A DNA stretch of 64,000 nucleotides from Spirochaetota bacterium (lineage in GTDB: Bacteria > Spirochaetota > UBA4802 > UBA5550): NCBI GenBank assembly GCA_017999915.1, contig JAGNKX010000023.1, forward strand, positions 1-64,000. The letters run 5' to 3'. The first letter of the stretch is position 1. Each line of letters starts with the position of its first letter. Made by a program: the position numbers and the translations under genes. This document shows positions 51,430 to 62,273 of the stretch, piece by piece. The notes under the pieces are model-generated. The model made no database searches, was not told where the DNA came from, and saw only the letters and a list, made by a program, of their open reading frames with translations.

Positions 51430-52044
51430 ATGAACATAAACAAGTATCCTGAAATAAAGCCGGGCACGAAGAACCTGAAAAAGCTGTATGTTGCGATCAT
51501 GCTGTGGATCGTCGGGAAGGCCATCGAGGCCGGATATAAAGTGGACAAGGTGATCAGGAAGGAGTTCGACGCCCTTCCGGAGAATTTCTGCTTCACCCTG
51601 CGCCTCCTGCCGGAGCGCCAGCACCCCGCGTCGATCCTGGCGAAGATCGTTCCCGATTTCATCCAGGACCGGGGATGGCTCCCCATCGGGACGCAGATGA
51701 TAGTGGGAAAGGACAAAAAGGGAAAGGTCCGCTACATGGGGTCCAATCCCCGGGGGAAGAAGATCACCCTGCACATGAACCTGCGCAATATCGAGGGCGC
51801 CATCAAGGTCTTCACGTTCCAGGAATCGACGGCGGTCGCCTTCGCCCACGAGCGCTTCGTGGTCGAGGGAGACCTGCCCCAGGCACTCACCGTGGTGCGG
51901 GTCCTCGACATCATCGAGGTCTACCTCCTCCCCAAGATAATCGCGAAACTGGCGGTGAAGAGATATCCGAAGTGGTCGGAGATGTCTCCGCTGAGGAAAT
52001 ACGTCAACCGCGTGCTGGTCTACATCAGGGCTTTCACGTTCTAG
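51430..52044 (+). CDS. SCP2-like protein, putative lipid-binding
   Basis: 204 residues. The central segment (about 85-150: KGKKITLHMNLRNIEGAIKV, FVVEGDLPQALTVVRVLDI) is compatible with a sterol-carrier-2-type beta-helix fold that binds acyl chains. The assignment is weak and rests on strand pattern only. No signal peptide and few cysteines. It sits between the two Fe-ADH-like genes with a 33-bp upstream gap and AGGAGAGA before ATG 51430. A possible role is holding a hydrophobic aldehyde or alcohol substrate. Confidence 0.5.
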   Translation: MNINKYPEIKPGTKNLKKLYVAIMLWIVGKAIEAGYKVDKVIRKEFDALPENFCFTLRLLPERQHPASILAKIVPDFIQDRGWLPIGTQMIVGKDKKGKVRYMGSNPRGKKITLHMNLRNIEGAIKVFTFQESTAVAFAHERFVVEGDLPQALTVVRVLDIIEVYLLPKIIAKLAVKRYPKWSEMSPLRKYVNRVLVYIRAFTF

Positions 52045-52090
52045 CAATGAGCCGGTGCGCAACACAAACACAGAGCAAAGGGGAAATGCC

Positions 52091-53356
52091 ATGATACTTC
52101 CGAAATATTCAGAGTTTTGCAGCCGCGTTAAAACGATATCCGGGGAAAAGGTGCTCGAAAAGATCCCCGCCATGCTGGCGGGTATGAACGCGGGCAAGCC
52201 GATGATCATGACCGATAAAGGCGTGGTCGCGGCCGGCCTCATCGACATCGTGAAAAAAGCCATGGGCTCCAGGATGAAGATCGGCGCCATTTACGACGGG
52301 GTGCCGGTCGATTCCGATTACAAGGTCGTCAACGACGCCGCGGCCGTGTACCGCAAGAAGGGATGCGATTCCCTCATTACCGTAGGCGGCGGATCGGCGA
52401 TCGATACCGCCAAGGGGGTCAACATCCTGGTGTCCCTAGGCGGGGACAACCTTCTCCATTACGAGGGCGCGGGCTCGGTCAGGAAAAAGCTTAATCCCCA
52501 TATCGTGATCCCCACCACCTCGGGCACCGGTTCGGAGACGACCCTGGTGGCGGTGGTGGCCATCCCGGAGCGGAAGGTGAAGATGCCCTTCACGTCCTAC
52601 TTCCTTCTTCCTGATATCGCCGTCCTGGATCCCCGCATGACCAAAACGCTTCCTCCCTTCCTGACGGCACTGACCGGCATGGACGCCATGGCCCACGCGT
52701 GCGAAGCGTACTACGGCCTGGAAAAGAACCCGATCAGCGACGCCTTCTCCCTTTCGGCCATACGGAACATCAGCCAGAACCTCGTCCACGTGGTCAAGAA
52801 CCCGGGAGACATGGCGGGCCGCCTCGCCCTTGCCAACGCGGCAACCATGGGCGGTTCGTCCTTTTCCAACTCAATGGTGAGCATGGTCCACTCCCTGGGA
52901 CATTCGATCGGCGGCATATGCCATGTTCCCCACGGCACCTGCATGAGCATCCTCCTTCCCTACGGGATGGAGTACAACCTGCACAAGTGCGGCGACGTCA
53001 TCGGCGAAATGCTTTTCCCCCTGGCCGGCCCGGAAGTATTCGCGGCCACGCCGAAAAAACAGCGCGCCGAAAAGGTCATCGAGCTGATCCGCAAGATGAA
53101 CCAGGACCTCTATGACGCCACCGGCGGCAGGCACGCCCGCTTTTTGAAGGAAGTCGTGGACAGGAACGGCGCCCAGCTGGTGCCCCAATCGGCCCTGCCC
53201 GCCGTTGCCGCGACCACCATGGGAGACGGTTCAAAGGTCTATAATCCCGAGGAGCTGTCCTACGAGGACGCCATCATGGTGCTGGAGCACGCCTATGAGG
53301 GCACGCCCCTTGACCGGAAAAAGATCAAGAAGGGCGGCAAGAAGATTAAGTATTGA
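52091..53356 (+). CDS. Iron-containing alcohol dehydrogenase (active)
   Basis: 421 residues from ATG 52091 (AAGGGGAA upstream; the frame is open from 52055). Group III Fe-ADH: NAD loop VGGGSAIDTAKG (99-109), TTSGTGSE (142-149), metal ligands Asp198, His202, His267 and His281 (GMDAMAHACE, MVHSLGHS, HVPHGTC). It interconverts an aldehyde and alcohol with NAD(P)H in the cytoplasm. It ends the AOR gene cluster and is followed by a strong terminator. It is the intact copy of the degenerate paralogue at 50248. The substrate is unknown. Confidence 0.93.
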   Translation: MILPKYSEFCSRVKTISGEKVLEKIPAMLAGMNAGKPMIMTDKGVVAAGLIDIVKKAMGSRMKIGAIYDGVPVDSDYKVVNDAAAVYRKKGCDSLITVGGGSAIDTAKGVNILVSLGGDNLLHYEGAGSVRKKLNPHIVIPTTSGTGSETTLVAVVAIPERKVKMPFTSYFLLPDIAVLDPRMTKTLPPFLTALTGMDAMAHACEAYYGLEKNPISDAFSLSAIRNISQNLVHVVKNPGDMAGRLALANAATMGGSSFSNSMVSMVHSLGHSIGGICHVPHGTCMSILLPYGMEYNLHKCGDVIGEMLFPLAGPEVFAATPKKQRAEKVIELIRKMNQDLYDATGGRHARFLKEVVDRNGAQLVPQSALPAVAATTMGDGSKVYNPEELSYEDAIMVLEHAYEGTPLDRKKIKKGGKKIKY

Positions 53357-53361
53357 TATAT

Positions 53362-53401
53362 AAAAACGAAGGCGCGGTCTCGAAACCGCGCCTTCGTTTT
53401 T
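53362..53401 (+). terminator. Intrinsic terminator after Fe-ADH
   Basis: Near-perfect 17-bp stem AAAAACGAAGGCGCGGT / ACCGCGCCTTCGTTTTT with a short loop and a T-tract on the plus strand, 6 nt past the stop. It may also act on minus-strand transcripts. Confidence 0.9.
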
Positions 53402-53410
53402 TAGGAGATA

Positions 53411-53504
53411 TTCCCTCCCCCTTGATGGGGGAGGTCGGGTGGGGGTGATCAAATACATAAAAAAAATCACCCTCCCCTAACCCCTCCCATCAAGGGAGGG
53501 GGAA
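53411..53504. repeat. Palindromic GC-rich repeat element
   Basis: Two 39-bp arms (53411-53449 and 53466-53504) are near inverted copies, rich in CCCTCCCC / GGGGAGGG with TTGATGG and CCATCAA tips. The short AT-rich centre is about 16 bp. This resembles REP/MITE-like palindromes dispersed in bacterial genomes, which often insert after terminators. The sequence is similar in style to repeats found near RAYT-type enzymes, but none is in the window. Confidence 0.7.
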
Positions 53505-53533
53505 ATGCGATTGTATCAATTTCAATTTATATT

Positions 53534-56125
53534 TCATTCCTTCTGCAGCGGCTTCAGGTAACGCTCGATCCTTTCTTTTAATTCAACCGCTTTCGCCTCG
53601 TTCTTGAGAAGCATGTCGACCTGCTTCTTGCCGCCCGGAAATTTATCGAACACCTCTTCGCGGTCCAGGCGCGCGATGGCGTTTTCGTAATTGGGCATCG
53701 ACAGCGACTCGGTGAGCTTCACGTCGCCCAGGTGGAACATCTTGATGCCGTTTTTCCTTATTTCGTGAATGAGCTCCTTGCGGCTTATTCTCTTCCGCGT
53801 CTGGAGGACGCAGTCGCACACGATCAGGTACGATTCCAGGAAATCCTGCACGGCCTTGGCGAAGAGCACCAGCTCGTCGCGCCGTTCCGGCTGTAACCTG
53901 ACCCTCCCGTTTGAGCGGGAAAGGGTCCCGCGCTTCTCGAGATACTCGAGGGCCTTCGCGATCGTGGCGGCCGTGTCGAGGTAGCCCTCGGAATAGATGA
54001 ATTCCAGGGAGAGGAGGTCCGTGAGGTCGTTAAAGGCATCGGCCAGGGCTCCCTCGTCCATTTCGTCGTTTTCGGCGCGGCAGAGCAGGGCCAGGGAGAT
54101 GAAGATGAGGGGAAGGAAATAATGTATCGTGTTGTTCTTGTAAAAATTGATCCTGGACCGCTCGTTTTGGTTGAGGGTGTAGAGCCCTTCCAGAACCTCG
54201 CGGGATCCCTTGTCCACGCCGGCCATAGGCTCCGACACGATGTTGTCCTGCAGGTAGGATTCCAGCACGTAATTGATGATCTCGTCGTAGTTGGCCGCGG
54301 CCGCCAGGTGGTCGCTCATCCTGACGCCGGCGTAGGCGCAGTAATCGAGGAGGACGGTGATGCGCTTTTTCAGCATCTCCCTGGTGAAGCCGTGGGCCGA
54401 TGACTGCAGCATCGCGGCGGAGGTGATGGAAAAGGGCGTGGCCATCACGATCTCGTTGATCCGCCGCGTGATGTGGTGTCCCAGGGAATCGGCCAGGTCC
54501 TCGCCTTCCTTCAGGCTGTCGCGGTATTCCCTGTAGCTGAAGGGCTGATTGAAGGAAAGGTACACCTTGCCGTACTTCCGCCGCAGGAGCTTCCGGCTCT
54601 TCACGAAGGCGGAGGTCGACTCGGTCTCCTTCTCCTTTCCCTTGAGCTCCATGTGGTACGACGCTTCCTCCAGGATGCGGTCATAGGTGATGGTGATGGG
54701 CACGAAGATCATGTCCTTGTTGTATCCCTCATCGACCGCGTCGATGAGGTAGCTCAGGATGCCCATCTTGGGCAGCGAAAGCTTCCCCGTCCTGGACCTG
54801 GTCCCCTCGATGAAAAATTCGATAGGGTATCCCTCGCCGATGAGGGTCTTGATGTACTGCTTGAACACCGTGGGATAGAGCTTCAGGCCGCGGAAGGAGC
54901 GGCGCATGAAGAAGGCGCCGGACCGCCTGAAGATGGGACCCATGGGAAAGAACGCGAGGTTCTGCCCCGCCACGATATGGGGCGGTATGATCTTGTTTTC
55001 GTAGAAGATGCTGGAGATGAGCAGGTAATCGATGTGGCTCTTGTGGCTCGGCACCAGGATCAGGGGCGCCTTCTGGGAGGCCTCGCGCACGAGCTTCAGG
55101 TCATCGATGTTGAAATAGATGCCGTCGAATATCTTGGTGAACATGTACTGGACGGACTTGTTGAACCACTTGATGTTGATGATCGAGAAATCGGCGGCGA
55201 TCTCGCGGAAGTACTTGTACGCCTTTTTCCGCAGCTTGCCCTCCGACTGGTGGTCCGTCTCCTTCAGGGTCCTGATCTCGTCGAGGACGTTCTTGTGGTA
55301 CAGGACCTTCTCCATCATTTCCTGCTGCGACTTGATGGTGGGTCCCAGGACGGTCCGCTTCTCGTTGTTGTAGGTCTCCAGGAGCCTGTTGCGCAGCTTC
55401 CGCGCGATCTGCCGCGGGTCGTCCGCCGGCGACTGGGCGATCTCCTCCTTCAGGTTGATCGGCTGCGGTATGCGCATGAATGCGGGGGTGCCGCTCTTGA
55501 ACACCGTGAACACGCCGGACAGGAAGCCGCGGTCGCCGGTCGCCCGCGAGGTGATGAGCGCCCTGGTCCGCTCCGGGTTCTGGTTCCAGAACATGATCTG
55601 GGGGAACACGTAAATCGGCTCGTCGATGAGCTTCTGCGCCTCCACGAGATACTGGAGCGTGTCGGATTTTATCTCGATGTAGCGCCTGATGAAGAGCTTC
55701 CGCGACAGCACAGAAAGGGTGACGGCGCGGTCATCACGGAGCTGTTGGAGAATATAATCGAAATCGTCCACCTTCTCGATTTTCTTCCTGCCGGTGATCT
55801 TGTTGAAGAAAGCGGAGGTGGTGTTATACAGGTTTACGACCATCTGGAAGAACGAAGGGGTAAAATCCAGGGCCAGGACGGGAGAGCGGAGCCCGTGCTT
55901 CTTCAGCAGGTTCACAAGGATCATCAGGGGGGTGTTGGTACTCTGGAACGACGCGTACACGACCCGTCCCCTGCCATGGTATTCCTGCAGCGTCTTCAGG
56001 CTTTCACTGTCGAATTCTATGTTCCGAAAGAACAGGCCATGGATCCTCTCGATGAAGCCGTTGACAGTGGTTTCGACCAGGGAATTCTTTATATACAGCG
56101 ATCGTACAATTTGAGTCTTATCCAT
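53534..56125 (-). CDS. plsB: Glycerol-3-phosphate acyltransferase (PlsB family)
   Basis: 863 residues, in the range of PlsB (about 800). The acyltransferase motifs are clear: HX4D at His361-Asp366 (SHKSHIDYLL), GAFFMRRSFRG, FFIEGTRSRTGKLS, and VPITITYDRILEE. It transfers the acyl chain from acyl-ACP/CoA to the sn-1 position of glycerol-3-phosphate, the first step of phospholipid synthesis, at the inner membrane. N-terminal 300 residues are less conserved and may be regulatory. The STAS gene upstream ends 3 bp before the start, so the two are coupled. PlsB is usual in gammaproteobacteria and some other Gram-negatives. Confidence 0.9.
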   Translation of the reverse strand: MDKTQIVRSLYIKNSLVETTVNGFIERIHGLFFRNIEFDSESLKTLQEYHGRGRVVYASFQSTNTPLMILVNLLKKHGLRSPVLALDFTPSFFQMVVNLYNTTSAFFNKITGRKKIEKVDDFDYILQQLRDDRAVTLSVLSRKLFIRRYIEIKSDTLQYLVEAQKLIDEPIYVFPQIMFWNQNPERTRALITSRATGDRGFLSGVFTVFKSGTPAFMRIPQPINLKEEIAQSPADDPRQIARKLRNRLLETYNNEKRTVLGPTIKSQQEMMEKVLYHKNVLDEIRTLKETDHQSEGKLRKKAYKYFREIAADFSIINIKWFNKSVQYMFTKIFDGIYFNIDDLKLVREASQKAPLILVPSHKSHIDYLLISSIFYENKIIPPHIVAGQNLAFFPMGPIFRRSGAFFMRRSFRGLKLYPTVFKQYIKTLIGEGYPIEFFIEGTRSRTGKLSLPKMGILSYLIDAVDEGYNKDMIFVPITITYDRILEEASYHMELKGKEKETESTSAFVKSRKLLRRKYGKVYLSFNQPFSYREYRDSLKEGEDLADSLGHHITRRINEIVMATPFSITSAAMLQSSAHGFTREMLKKRITVLLDYCAYAGVRMSDHLAAAANYDEIINYVLESYLQDNIVSEPMAGVDKGSREVLEGLYTLNQNERSRINFYKNNTIHYFLPLIFISLALLCRAENDEMDEGALADAFNDLTDLLSLEFIYSEGYLDTAATIAKALEYLEKRGTLSRSNGRVRLQPERRDELVLFAKAVQDFLESYLIVCDCVLQTRKRISRKELIHEIRKNGIKMFHLGDVKLTESLSMPNYENAIARLDREEVFDKFPGGKKQVDMLLKNEAKAVELKERIERYLKPLQKE

Positions 56126-56128
56126 GTT

Positions 56129-56467
56129 TTACCTCTGCAAAAGTTCATCTTCACTGTTGACTATCTTTACGAACCGGTCAACGCCGGCCATATCGAGCAG
56201 TGAAGCCACCCGGGGGGAACAATTAATAAGGGCCAGCTCAATATTACTGTCGATGAGGCTGTCTTTCAGCCTGACCAGCTCCCCCAGACCGGTACTGTTC
56301 ATGAAATCATGCCTGGACATGTCCAGGGCGACCGTTGTGATCGACGGCGTGATTATCCCGCGAATATCGTCAATGAACACGTTCAAATCCGATTCCGCCA
56401 ACCGTCCCGCTTTTTCCGGCATGACCAGAACAAGCGCCGCGCCGGTACAGTGATGTGTGAAATCCAT
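56129..56467 (-). CDS. STAS-domain anti-anti-sigma-like protein
   Basis: 112 residues, one STAS fold with the phosphorylatable serine region DMSRHDFMNSTGLGELVRL (about 49-68). It is of the SpoIIAA/RsbV kind that is released by dephosphorylation to bind an anti-sigma kinase. It is immediately followed by plsB. A HATPase partner candidate is encoded divergently at 56965 across the tRNA. The target is unknown. Confidence 0.85.
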   Translation of the reverse strand: MDFTHHCTGAALVLVMPEKAGRLAESDLNVFIDDIRGIITPSITTVALDMSRHDFMNSTGLGELVRLKDSLIDSNIELALINCSPRVASLLDMAGVDRFVKIVNSEDELLQR

Positions 56468-56775
56468 TATTAACCTCTTAGTAGTATAAAAAGAATCGGT
56501 TGTTACGGATACGATCAGCCGGGTAATACATACAACAATATACTATAAAGAAGCGTGCGACGAACTGTATAAAAGCGCATGTCACCCTGCAAGTATTTTT
56601 TTCAATTCTGGATATATATCCAAAATAACATATTTCGTCATAATATCAACATTTAATGATTTATGTATTCCATAAACGGCACCGGGCTGCGGCATCGTTG
56701 AATATTTTTTAAAAAAATTTTATTGCAAATATAAATATGCTGTACATTAAATGGATAACAGTCATTTTTGACTGA
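56468..56775. other. Gap before tRNA-Pro
   Basis: 308 bp, AT-rich. A TATACT lies on the minus strand near the STAS start. On the plus strand a TTGCAA and AT-rich box precede the tRNA. No gene or repeat seen. Confidence 0.4.
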
Positions 56776-56850
56776 CGGGATGTAGCGCAGCCCGGTTAGC
56801 GCGCTTCGTTCGGGACGAAGAAGTCGGGAGTTCAAATCTCCCCATCCCGA
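56776..56850 (+). tRNA. tRNA-Pro, anticodon CGG
   Basis: A 75-nt cloverleaf: acceptor CGGGATG/CATCCCG with discriminator A; D-arm GCGC/GCGC; anticodon arm CTTCG/CGAAG with loop TTCGGGA, anticodon CGG (reads CCG); T-arm GGGAG/CTCCC with loop TTCAAAT. The CCA end is not encoded. It lies between divergent STAS and HATPase genes. Confidence 0.95.
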
Positions 56851-56964
56851 AATAAAATCATTCATATTTTTTCAAGGTGTGGTTTATTAATCCTTCTGTT
56901 CTTTTGGCAAAGCCGAACATATCAATAATCAAAGCACGGCTCATAACCATGTGAACAATAATGT

Positions 56965-57387
56965 ATGGCGCAACAGGAAAAAACATATATACTCAACGAA
57001 TCGTTTCCCTCCGATCAAAACAAAAGAAAGGAAATAATCGATTCCCTGTGCCATAAAATAGTCAAGAGCCCTGTCCGCATGGCCATCACCCCGGAAGAAT
57101 TGTACCTTTCCCTTGACGAAGCCATAACCAACGCCATGGAGCACGGCAATAAATGGGACGTCCATAAAACCATAAACGTCACCGCCTATGCCGACAAAAA
57201 GGAAATCCATATCCTCATCACGGACCAGGGCAAGGGTTTCGATACCCGTGAGATCGAGAGCCAGCTTGACAAAAGGGACATTCTGAGCAGCAGGGGCCGG
57301 GGCATATTCATCATAAACCAATTCTGCCAGATCACCTGGAACAAAAAAGGGAACCAGGTCGACCTCCATATCAAACGCAGGACCTGA
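56965..57387 (+). CDS. RsbW-like serine kinase / anti-sigma factor
   Basis: 140 residues. A GHKL domain with N box SLDEAITNAMEHGNK (about 49-63), G1 ITDQGKGFD, and SSRGRGIFIINQF. It is of the SpoIIAB/RsbW kind, which phosphorylates STAS antagonists and binds a partner such as a sigma factor. Two STAS proteins are close (56129 and 58336), giving the pieces of a partner-switching circuit. No sigma factor or PP2C phosphatase lies in the window. No strong ribosome site. Confidence 0.85.
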   Translation: MAQQEKTYILNESFPSDQNKRKEIIDSLCHKIVKSPVRMAITPEELYLSLDEAITNAMEHGNKWDVHKTINVTAYADKKEIHILITDQGKGFDTREIESQLDKRDILSSRGRGIFIINQFCQITWNKKGNQVDLHIKRRT

Positions 57388-57396
57388 TACATCCTT

Positions 57397-58089
57397 ATGA
57401 CACGAACCTGCTGTGCGGAAATAGCATTGATAGTACAGGCCGTGCAGGCATTACCGGACAGCTATAAAGCTCCCGCGGCCGGGAAGATGTGTCTCGCCGG
57501 CATCGCCGATATCTCCGATACCCTGCGGGAGCTGACCGATGTCATGCAGGGGATACACAACGTAATTTCCGGCTTTACCTTCATATCCGATACGATCGGA
57601 TTCGGCACCATTCTCCTCTTCATCGCGGTCATTGTCCTGTCAGCGGGATATTCCGCCCTGGGGATGCCCCGTGGAAAAGCGTCGTTCTTCTCTTCCCTCG
57701 CGACCGCGGACGCCCTCTGGATATTCTGGAAGGCGAGCTTCAGCACTCCACCGTCCGAATACCTGTTTTCAGTCGTCAGGGCGAACCTGATCGTTCTATG
57801 CCCCCTTATCATCGCCGCGATCGTCTCATGGGCCGCGCCTTCACTTCAAAAAAAAATAAGCTCCCGCATGTCCTCTCTTTTCCGCAAGAATAAATCGATG
57901 GGGCCTTCCGAAGCGGCGGCCCTCATCGACGAATATCAGGAGCGCGGGGCGAGGTTGAACCGGGCGTTCCTGGATGACATCCTCGCGTCGGGCGAAGCCG
58001 GGGGAGCGGTGAGCCTGTCCGGGGAAACACTGAAACGATTGGAGGAGCTCGGGGATACACTTAAAAAAATAGACGCCGCCTCACGGTGA
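57397..58089 (+). CDS. Hypothetical two-helix membrane protein
   Basis: 230 residues. Hydrophobic helices at about 68-90 and 125-147 separate a helical N-terminal segment (residues 1-60) from a charged C-terminal cytoplasmic tail. It is located between the RsbW-like and second STAS genes with only 9 bp from the former, so it is probably part of that circuit, perhaps as its membrane sensor. No known family recognised. Confidence 0.6.
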   Translation: MTRTCCAEIALIVQAVQALPDSYKAPAAGKMCLAGIADISDTLRELTDVMQGIHNVISGFTFISDTIGFGTILLFIAVIVLSAGYSALGMPRGKASFFSSLATADALWIFWKASFSTPPSEYLFSVVRANLIVLCPLIIAAIVSWAAPSLQKKISSRMSSLFRKNKSMGPSEAAALIDEYQERGARLNRAFLDDILASGEAGGAVSLSGETLKRLEELGDTLKKIDAASR

Positions 58090-58211
58090 GTTCTTCGAAC
58101 ATGAAACAGCTCGGCGGGGTCGTCGCCGGCACCCTGCGCGGCATGCAGTCCCTCTCCGCCAGGCTGAAAGACCGGTCTGTGGAGCTGAAAACCGCCCTCG
58201 AACAGAAATAA
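58086..58211 (+). CDS. Possible small protein (41 aa)
   Basis: A 41-codon frame starting at GTG 58086, overlapping the previous stop by 4 bp (GTGA), with an internal ATG at 58101. The peptide is amphipathic: SSSNMKQLGGVVAGTLRGM then SLSARLKDRSVELKTALEQK. The GTGA overlap suggests translational coupling. Without homologues it remains tentative. Confidence 0.4.
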   Translation: MSSSNMKQLGGVVAGTLRGMQSLSARLKDRSVELKTALEQK

Positions 58212-58335
58212 ATGGTCCGCGGCGGCGGGGGAAACGGCACTATTTTATTGACAATATCGCCCGGTGATGCCACTATGAGCGCAGGACCGCCGGGCATCCA
58301 CGCGGCGGACACATTTACAGGCAAGCGTGCGGACT

Positions 58336-58635
58336 ATGAATATCGAACGTAAAGACAGCGATTTTGAAAGCACCTTCATAATCATGGACGAGCTGATTTC
58401 GCAGAACGTCTCGTTTCTGGCCGACGAATTGAACCTCTTCATCAAGAACGACGAGAGGGACGCCATCATCGACCTCAGCTATGTGCGGAAGATCGATTCC
58501 GTATCCATCGCGACCCTGATCCGCATCAAGAACGCCCTCGCGGAGAAGGGCAGGACCATGCACCTGGTCAACCCCAACGAGACGGTGCTCCGGGTGCTGG
58601 AGCTCTCAGGTCTGGAAAAATTCCTCCTGGAATAG
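58336..58635 (+). CDS. Second STAS-domain protein
   Basis: 99 residues from ATG 58336 (GTG 58327 is an alternative). STAS fold: DELISQNVSFLADELNLFI, then the serine-containing DLSYVRKIDSVSIATLIRI and HLVNPNETVLRVLELSGL. It is of the SpoIIAA/RsbV type. It ends 8 bp before gpmI, so it is likely co-transcribed with that gene, and it follows the RsbW-like gene group. Together they form a plausible partner-switching module. Confidence 0.82.
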   Translation: MNIERKDSDFESTFIIMDELISQNVSFLADELNLFIKNDERDAIIDLSYVRKIDSVSIATLIRIKNALAEKGRTMHLVNPNETVLRVLELSGLEKFLLE

Positions 58636-58643
58636 AGGGAGTC

Positions 58644-60299
<1,656 letters not shown>

Positions 60300-60350
60300 A
60301 TCCGCCATCACAGGAAAATTTCTCTCCGCCTCCATCAAGCGTCCGTGGGC

Positions 60351-60379
60351 TTGACATTCATCTGTCGGCAATGTATATT
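60351..60379 (+). promoter_or_regulatory. Promoter of the chemoreceptor gene
   Basis: TTGACA (60351-60356), a 17-bp spacer and TATATT (60374-60379), close to the sigma-70 consensus. The mRNA would have a leader of about 130 nt before ATG 60519, with an imperfect hairpin AAAGA-AGCG/CGCT-CTTT just after the start site. Confidence 0.75.
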
Positions 60380-60518
60380 ATTTTCATCAAAGAAGCGCCA
60401 GACGCTCTTTAATACTAAGCAATGCTAAACATCCGCCATTCTGCGGCTTTCTTTCGTTCTGTTTAACGGTCCGGTCTCGCAGCGATATTATTCAGATTAA
60501 TATAGGCAGGAGGGCCCC

Positions 60519-62099
60519 ATGAAACTGAATGATATACCAATAGGAAAGCGCTTTTTCATCATTTTCACAATCATCACGGCAGTGACCATCGCGGGATTTG
60601 TCTATATCATGACCAACATAACCACCCAGAAGAAAGAGGTGGACCTTATTTACAAAACATACCTGATCGGCATAGAAAAGCTCATCGAGGCGGACCGGGA
60701 CGCCTACCAGTCCAGCATCGCCATAAGCCAGGCCATAAACGGGCTCTACGGGGGCCGGAAGCAGGCGGACGGGGAGCTCCTCAAGGCCATCGATGAGAAC
60801 CTGGGCCAGATCAAGGAGCGATTCGACGCCTTTTCGAAGCTCTACCTGGCCGCCGGGGCCGAGAAGACCGACGAGTTCCGCATCGTCGAAGAGCAATACG
60901 CAAAACTCTCGGATCACACAAAAACGATCACCGGGCTTTTAAAAGCCGGCGATACCGCCCCCGCCCTCGCGCTGTACAACGGCGCCTACGCCGTTGCATT
61001 CAACGAACTGCGCGGCGCCATGGACCGCCTGACCGATGCCTCGCTGAAAAGGACCGACCATGAATACCGGGATTTCCACGGCAAATACACGATGAGCGTC
61101 GCCATAGCGATCGGGGCATCAATTATAATTCTGGCCCTTCTCATGACAAGCGGGTTCGCCCTGACACGGAGCATACTGCTGCCGATAAAAAAAGCGGTGG
61201 ACCTTTCAAGAAAGCTCGCCACCGGGGACTTCAGGGAGCGCATGGCCCTGGCCCAGAAAGACGAGTTCGGCGACATGGCCCGCGAGCTGGACAGGGCCAT
61301 GGCCGACCTGGACGGCCTCGTGGGCAACGTGGCCGTCATGGTGGCGAACCTCGCCCAGGCCGTCGAGCAGATAGCCGGGGGGAACCAGAACCTGTCCCAG
61401 CGCACCTCCGAGCAGGCTTCGGCCCTGGAGGAGATGGCCTCCACCATCGAGGAGGCGACGGCGTCGATACAGCAGAACGCCGACAACTCCCTGCAGGCGA
61501 AGGACCTCTCGGCCGACGCCGCGACGCGGGCCGGCGACGGCAACCGGGTGGTGCGCGACGCGGTGCAGTCCATCAACGAGATCAACGATTCGGGCAAGAG
61601 GATCGCCGAGATCATCAAGGTGATCGACGATATCGCCTTCCAGACCAACCTGCTGGCCCTGAACGCGGCGGTCGAGGCGGCCCGGGCCGGCGAGCAGGGC
61701 CGCGGATTCGCCGTGGTCGCCGGCGAGGTGCGGAACCTGGCCCAGCGCACCACCAGCTCGGCTAAGGACATCAGCGGCCTCATCACCGACTCCGTCAACA
61801 AGGTGGCCAGGGGGACCGAGCTCGTCAACCGGAGCGGCGAGCAGCTCGACAGGATCGTCGAGTCTATCGCGAAGGTGAATTCACTTATCGCGGAGATATC
61901 AGCCGCGAGCGCGGAGCAGAAGAACGGGATCGAGCAGATCAACGTGGCGGTCTCCGAGATGGACACCATGACGCAGCAGAACGCGGCCCTGGTGGAGGAG
62001 ACGGCCTCCACCAGCGAGGAAATGGCGGCCCAGGCGCGGGAGCTCAGGACGTTGATGGACCGCTTCAAGATCAGCGACATGTCCCGCAGAATGAAATAA
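60519..62099 (+). CDS. Methyl-accepting chemotaxis protein (4HB sensor)
   Basis: 526 residues. Transmembrane helices at about 10-31 and 191-214 flank a four-helix-bundle periplasmic sensor of about 160 residues. HAMP follows (about 215-268), then the coiled-coil signalling domain with methylation-region glutamines/glutamates ([17 protein letters not shown]) and the conserved tip [40 protein letters not shown]. It binds CheW/CheA to steer swimming. No che genes lie in the window. AGGAGG is before ATG 60519. Confidence 0.95.
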   Translation: MKLNDIPIGKRFFIIFTIITAVTIAGFVYIMTNITTQKKEVDLIYKTYLIGIEKLIEADRDAYQSSIAISQAINGLYGGRKQADGELLKAIDENLGQIKERFDAFSKLYLAAGAEKTDEFRIVEEQYAKLSDHTKTITGLLKAGDTAPALALYNGAYAVAFNELRGAMDRLTDASLKRTDHEYRDFHGKYTMSVAIAIGASIIILALLMTSGFALTRSILLPIKKAVDLSRKLATGDFRERMALAQKDEFGDMARELDRAMADLDGLVGNVAVMVANLAQAVEQIAGGNQNLSQRTSEQASALEEMASTIEEATASIQQNADNSLQAKDLSADAATRAGDGNRVVRDAVQSINEINDSGKRIAEIIKVIDDIAFQTNLLALNAAVEAARAGEQGRGFAVVAGEVRNLAQRTTSSAKDISGLITDSVNKVARGTELVNRSGEQLDRIVESIAKVNSLIAEISAASAEQKNGIEQINVAVSEMDTMTQQNAALVEETASTSEEMAAQARELRTLMDRFKISDMSRRMK

Positions 62100-62273
62100 T
62101 GGACTCAGCGCCCACCCTTAGGCGAATGAGGGCCGGGTCGGGGATTGGAGAATGCATGTCAGCACACAACGCACAACGCGGGCTCAACGCACACGGTGCT
62201 TATCGTGCATGTCCCAGGTCCCCATTGATCCGATGAATTCCGGCGGTGCGAAACCGGAAGAAGGTGTCGACTC

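Noticed and set aside
58248-58279. Promoter before the second STAS gene
   Set aside because: TTGACA is present, but the nearest -10-like boxes are poor (CACTAT) or at a 20-bp spacing (TATGAG).
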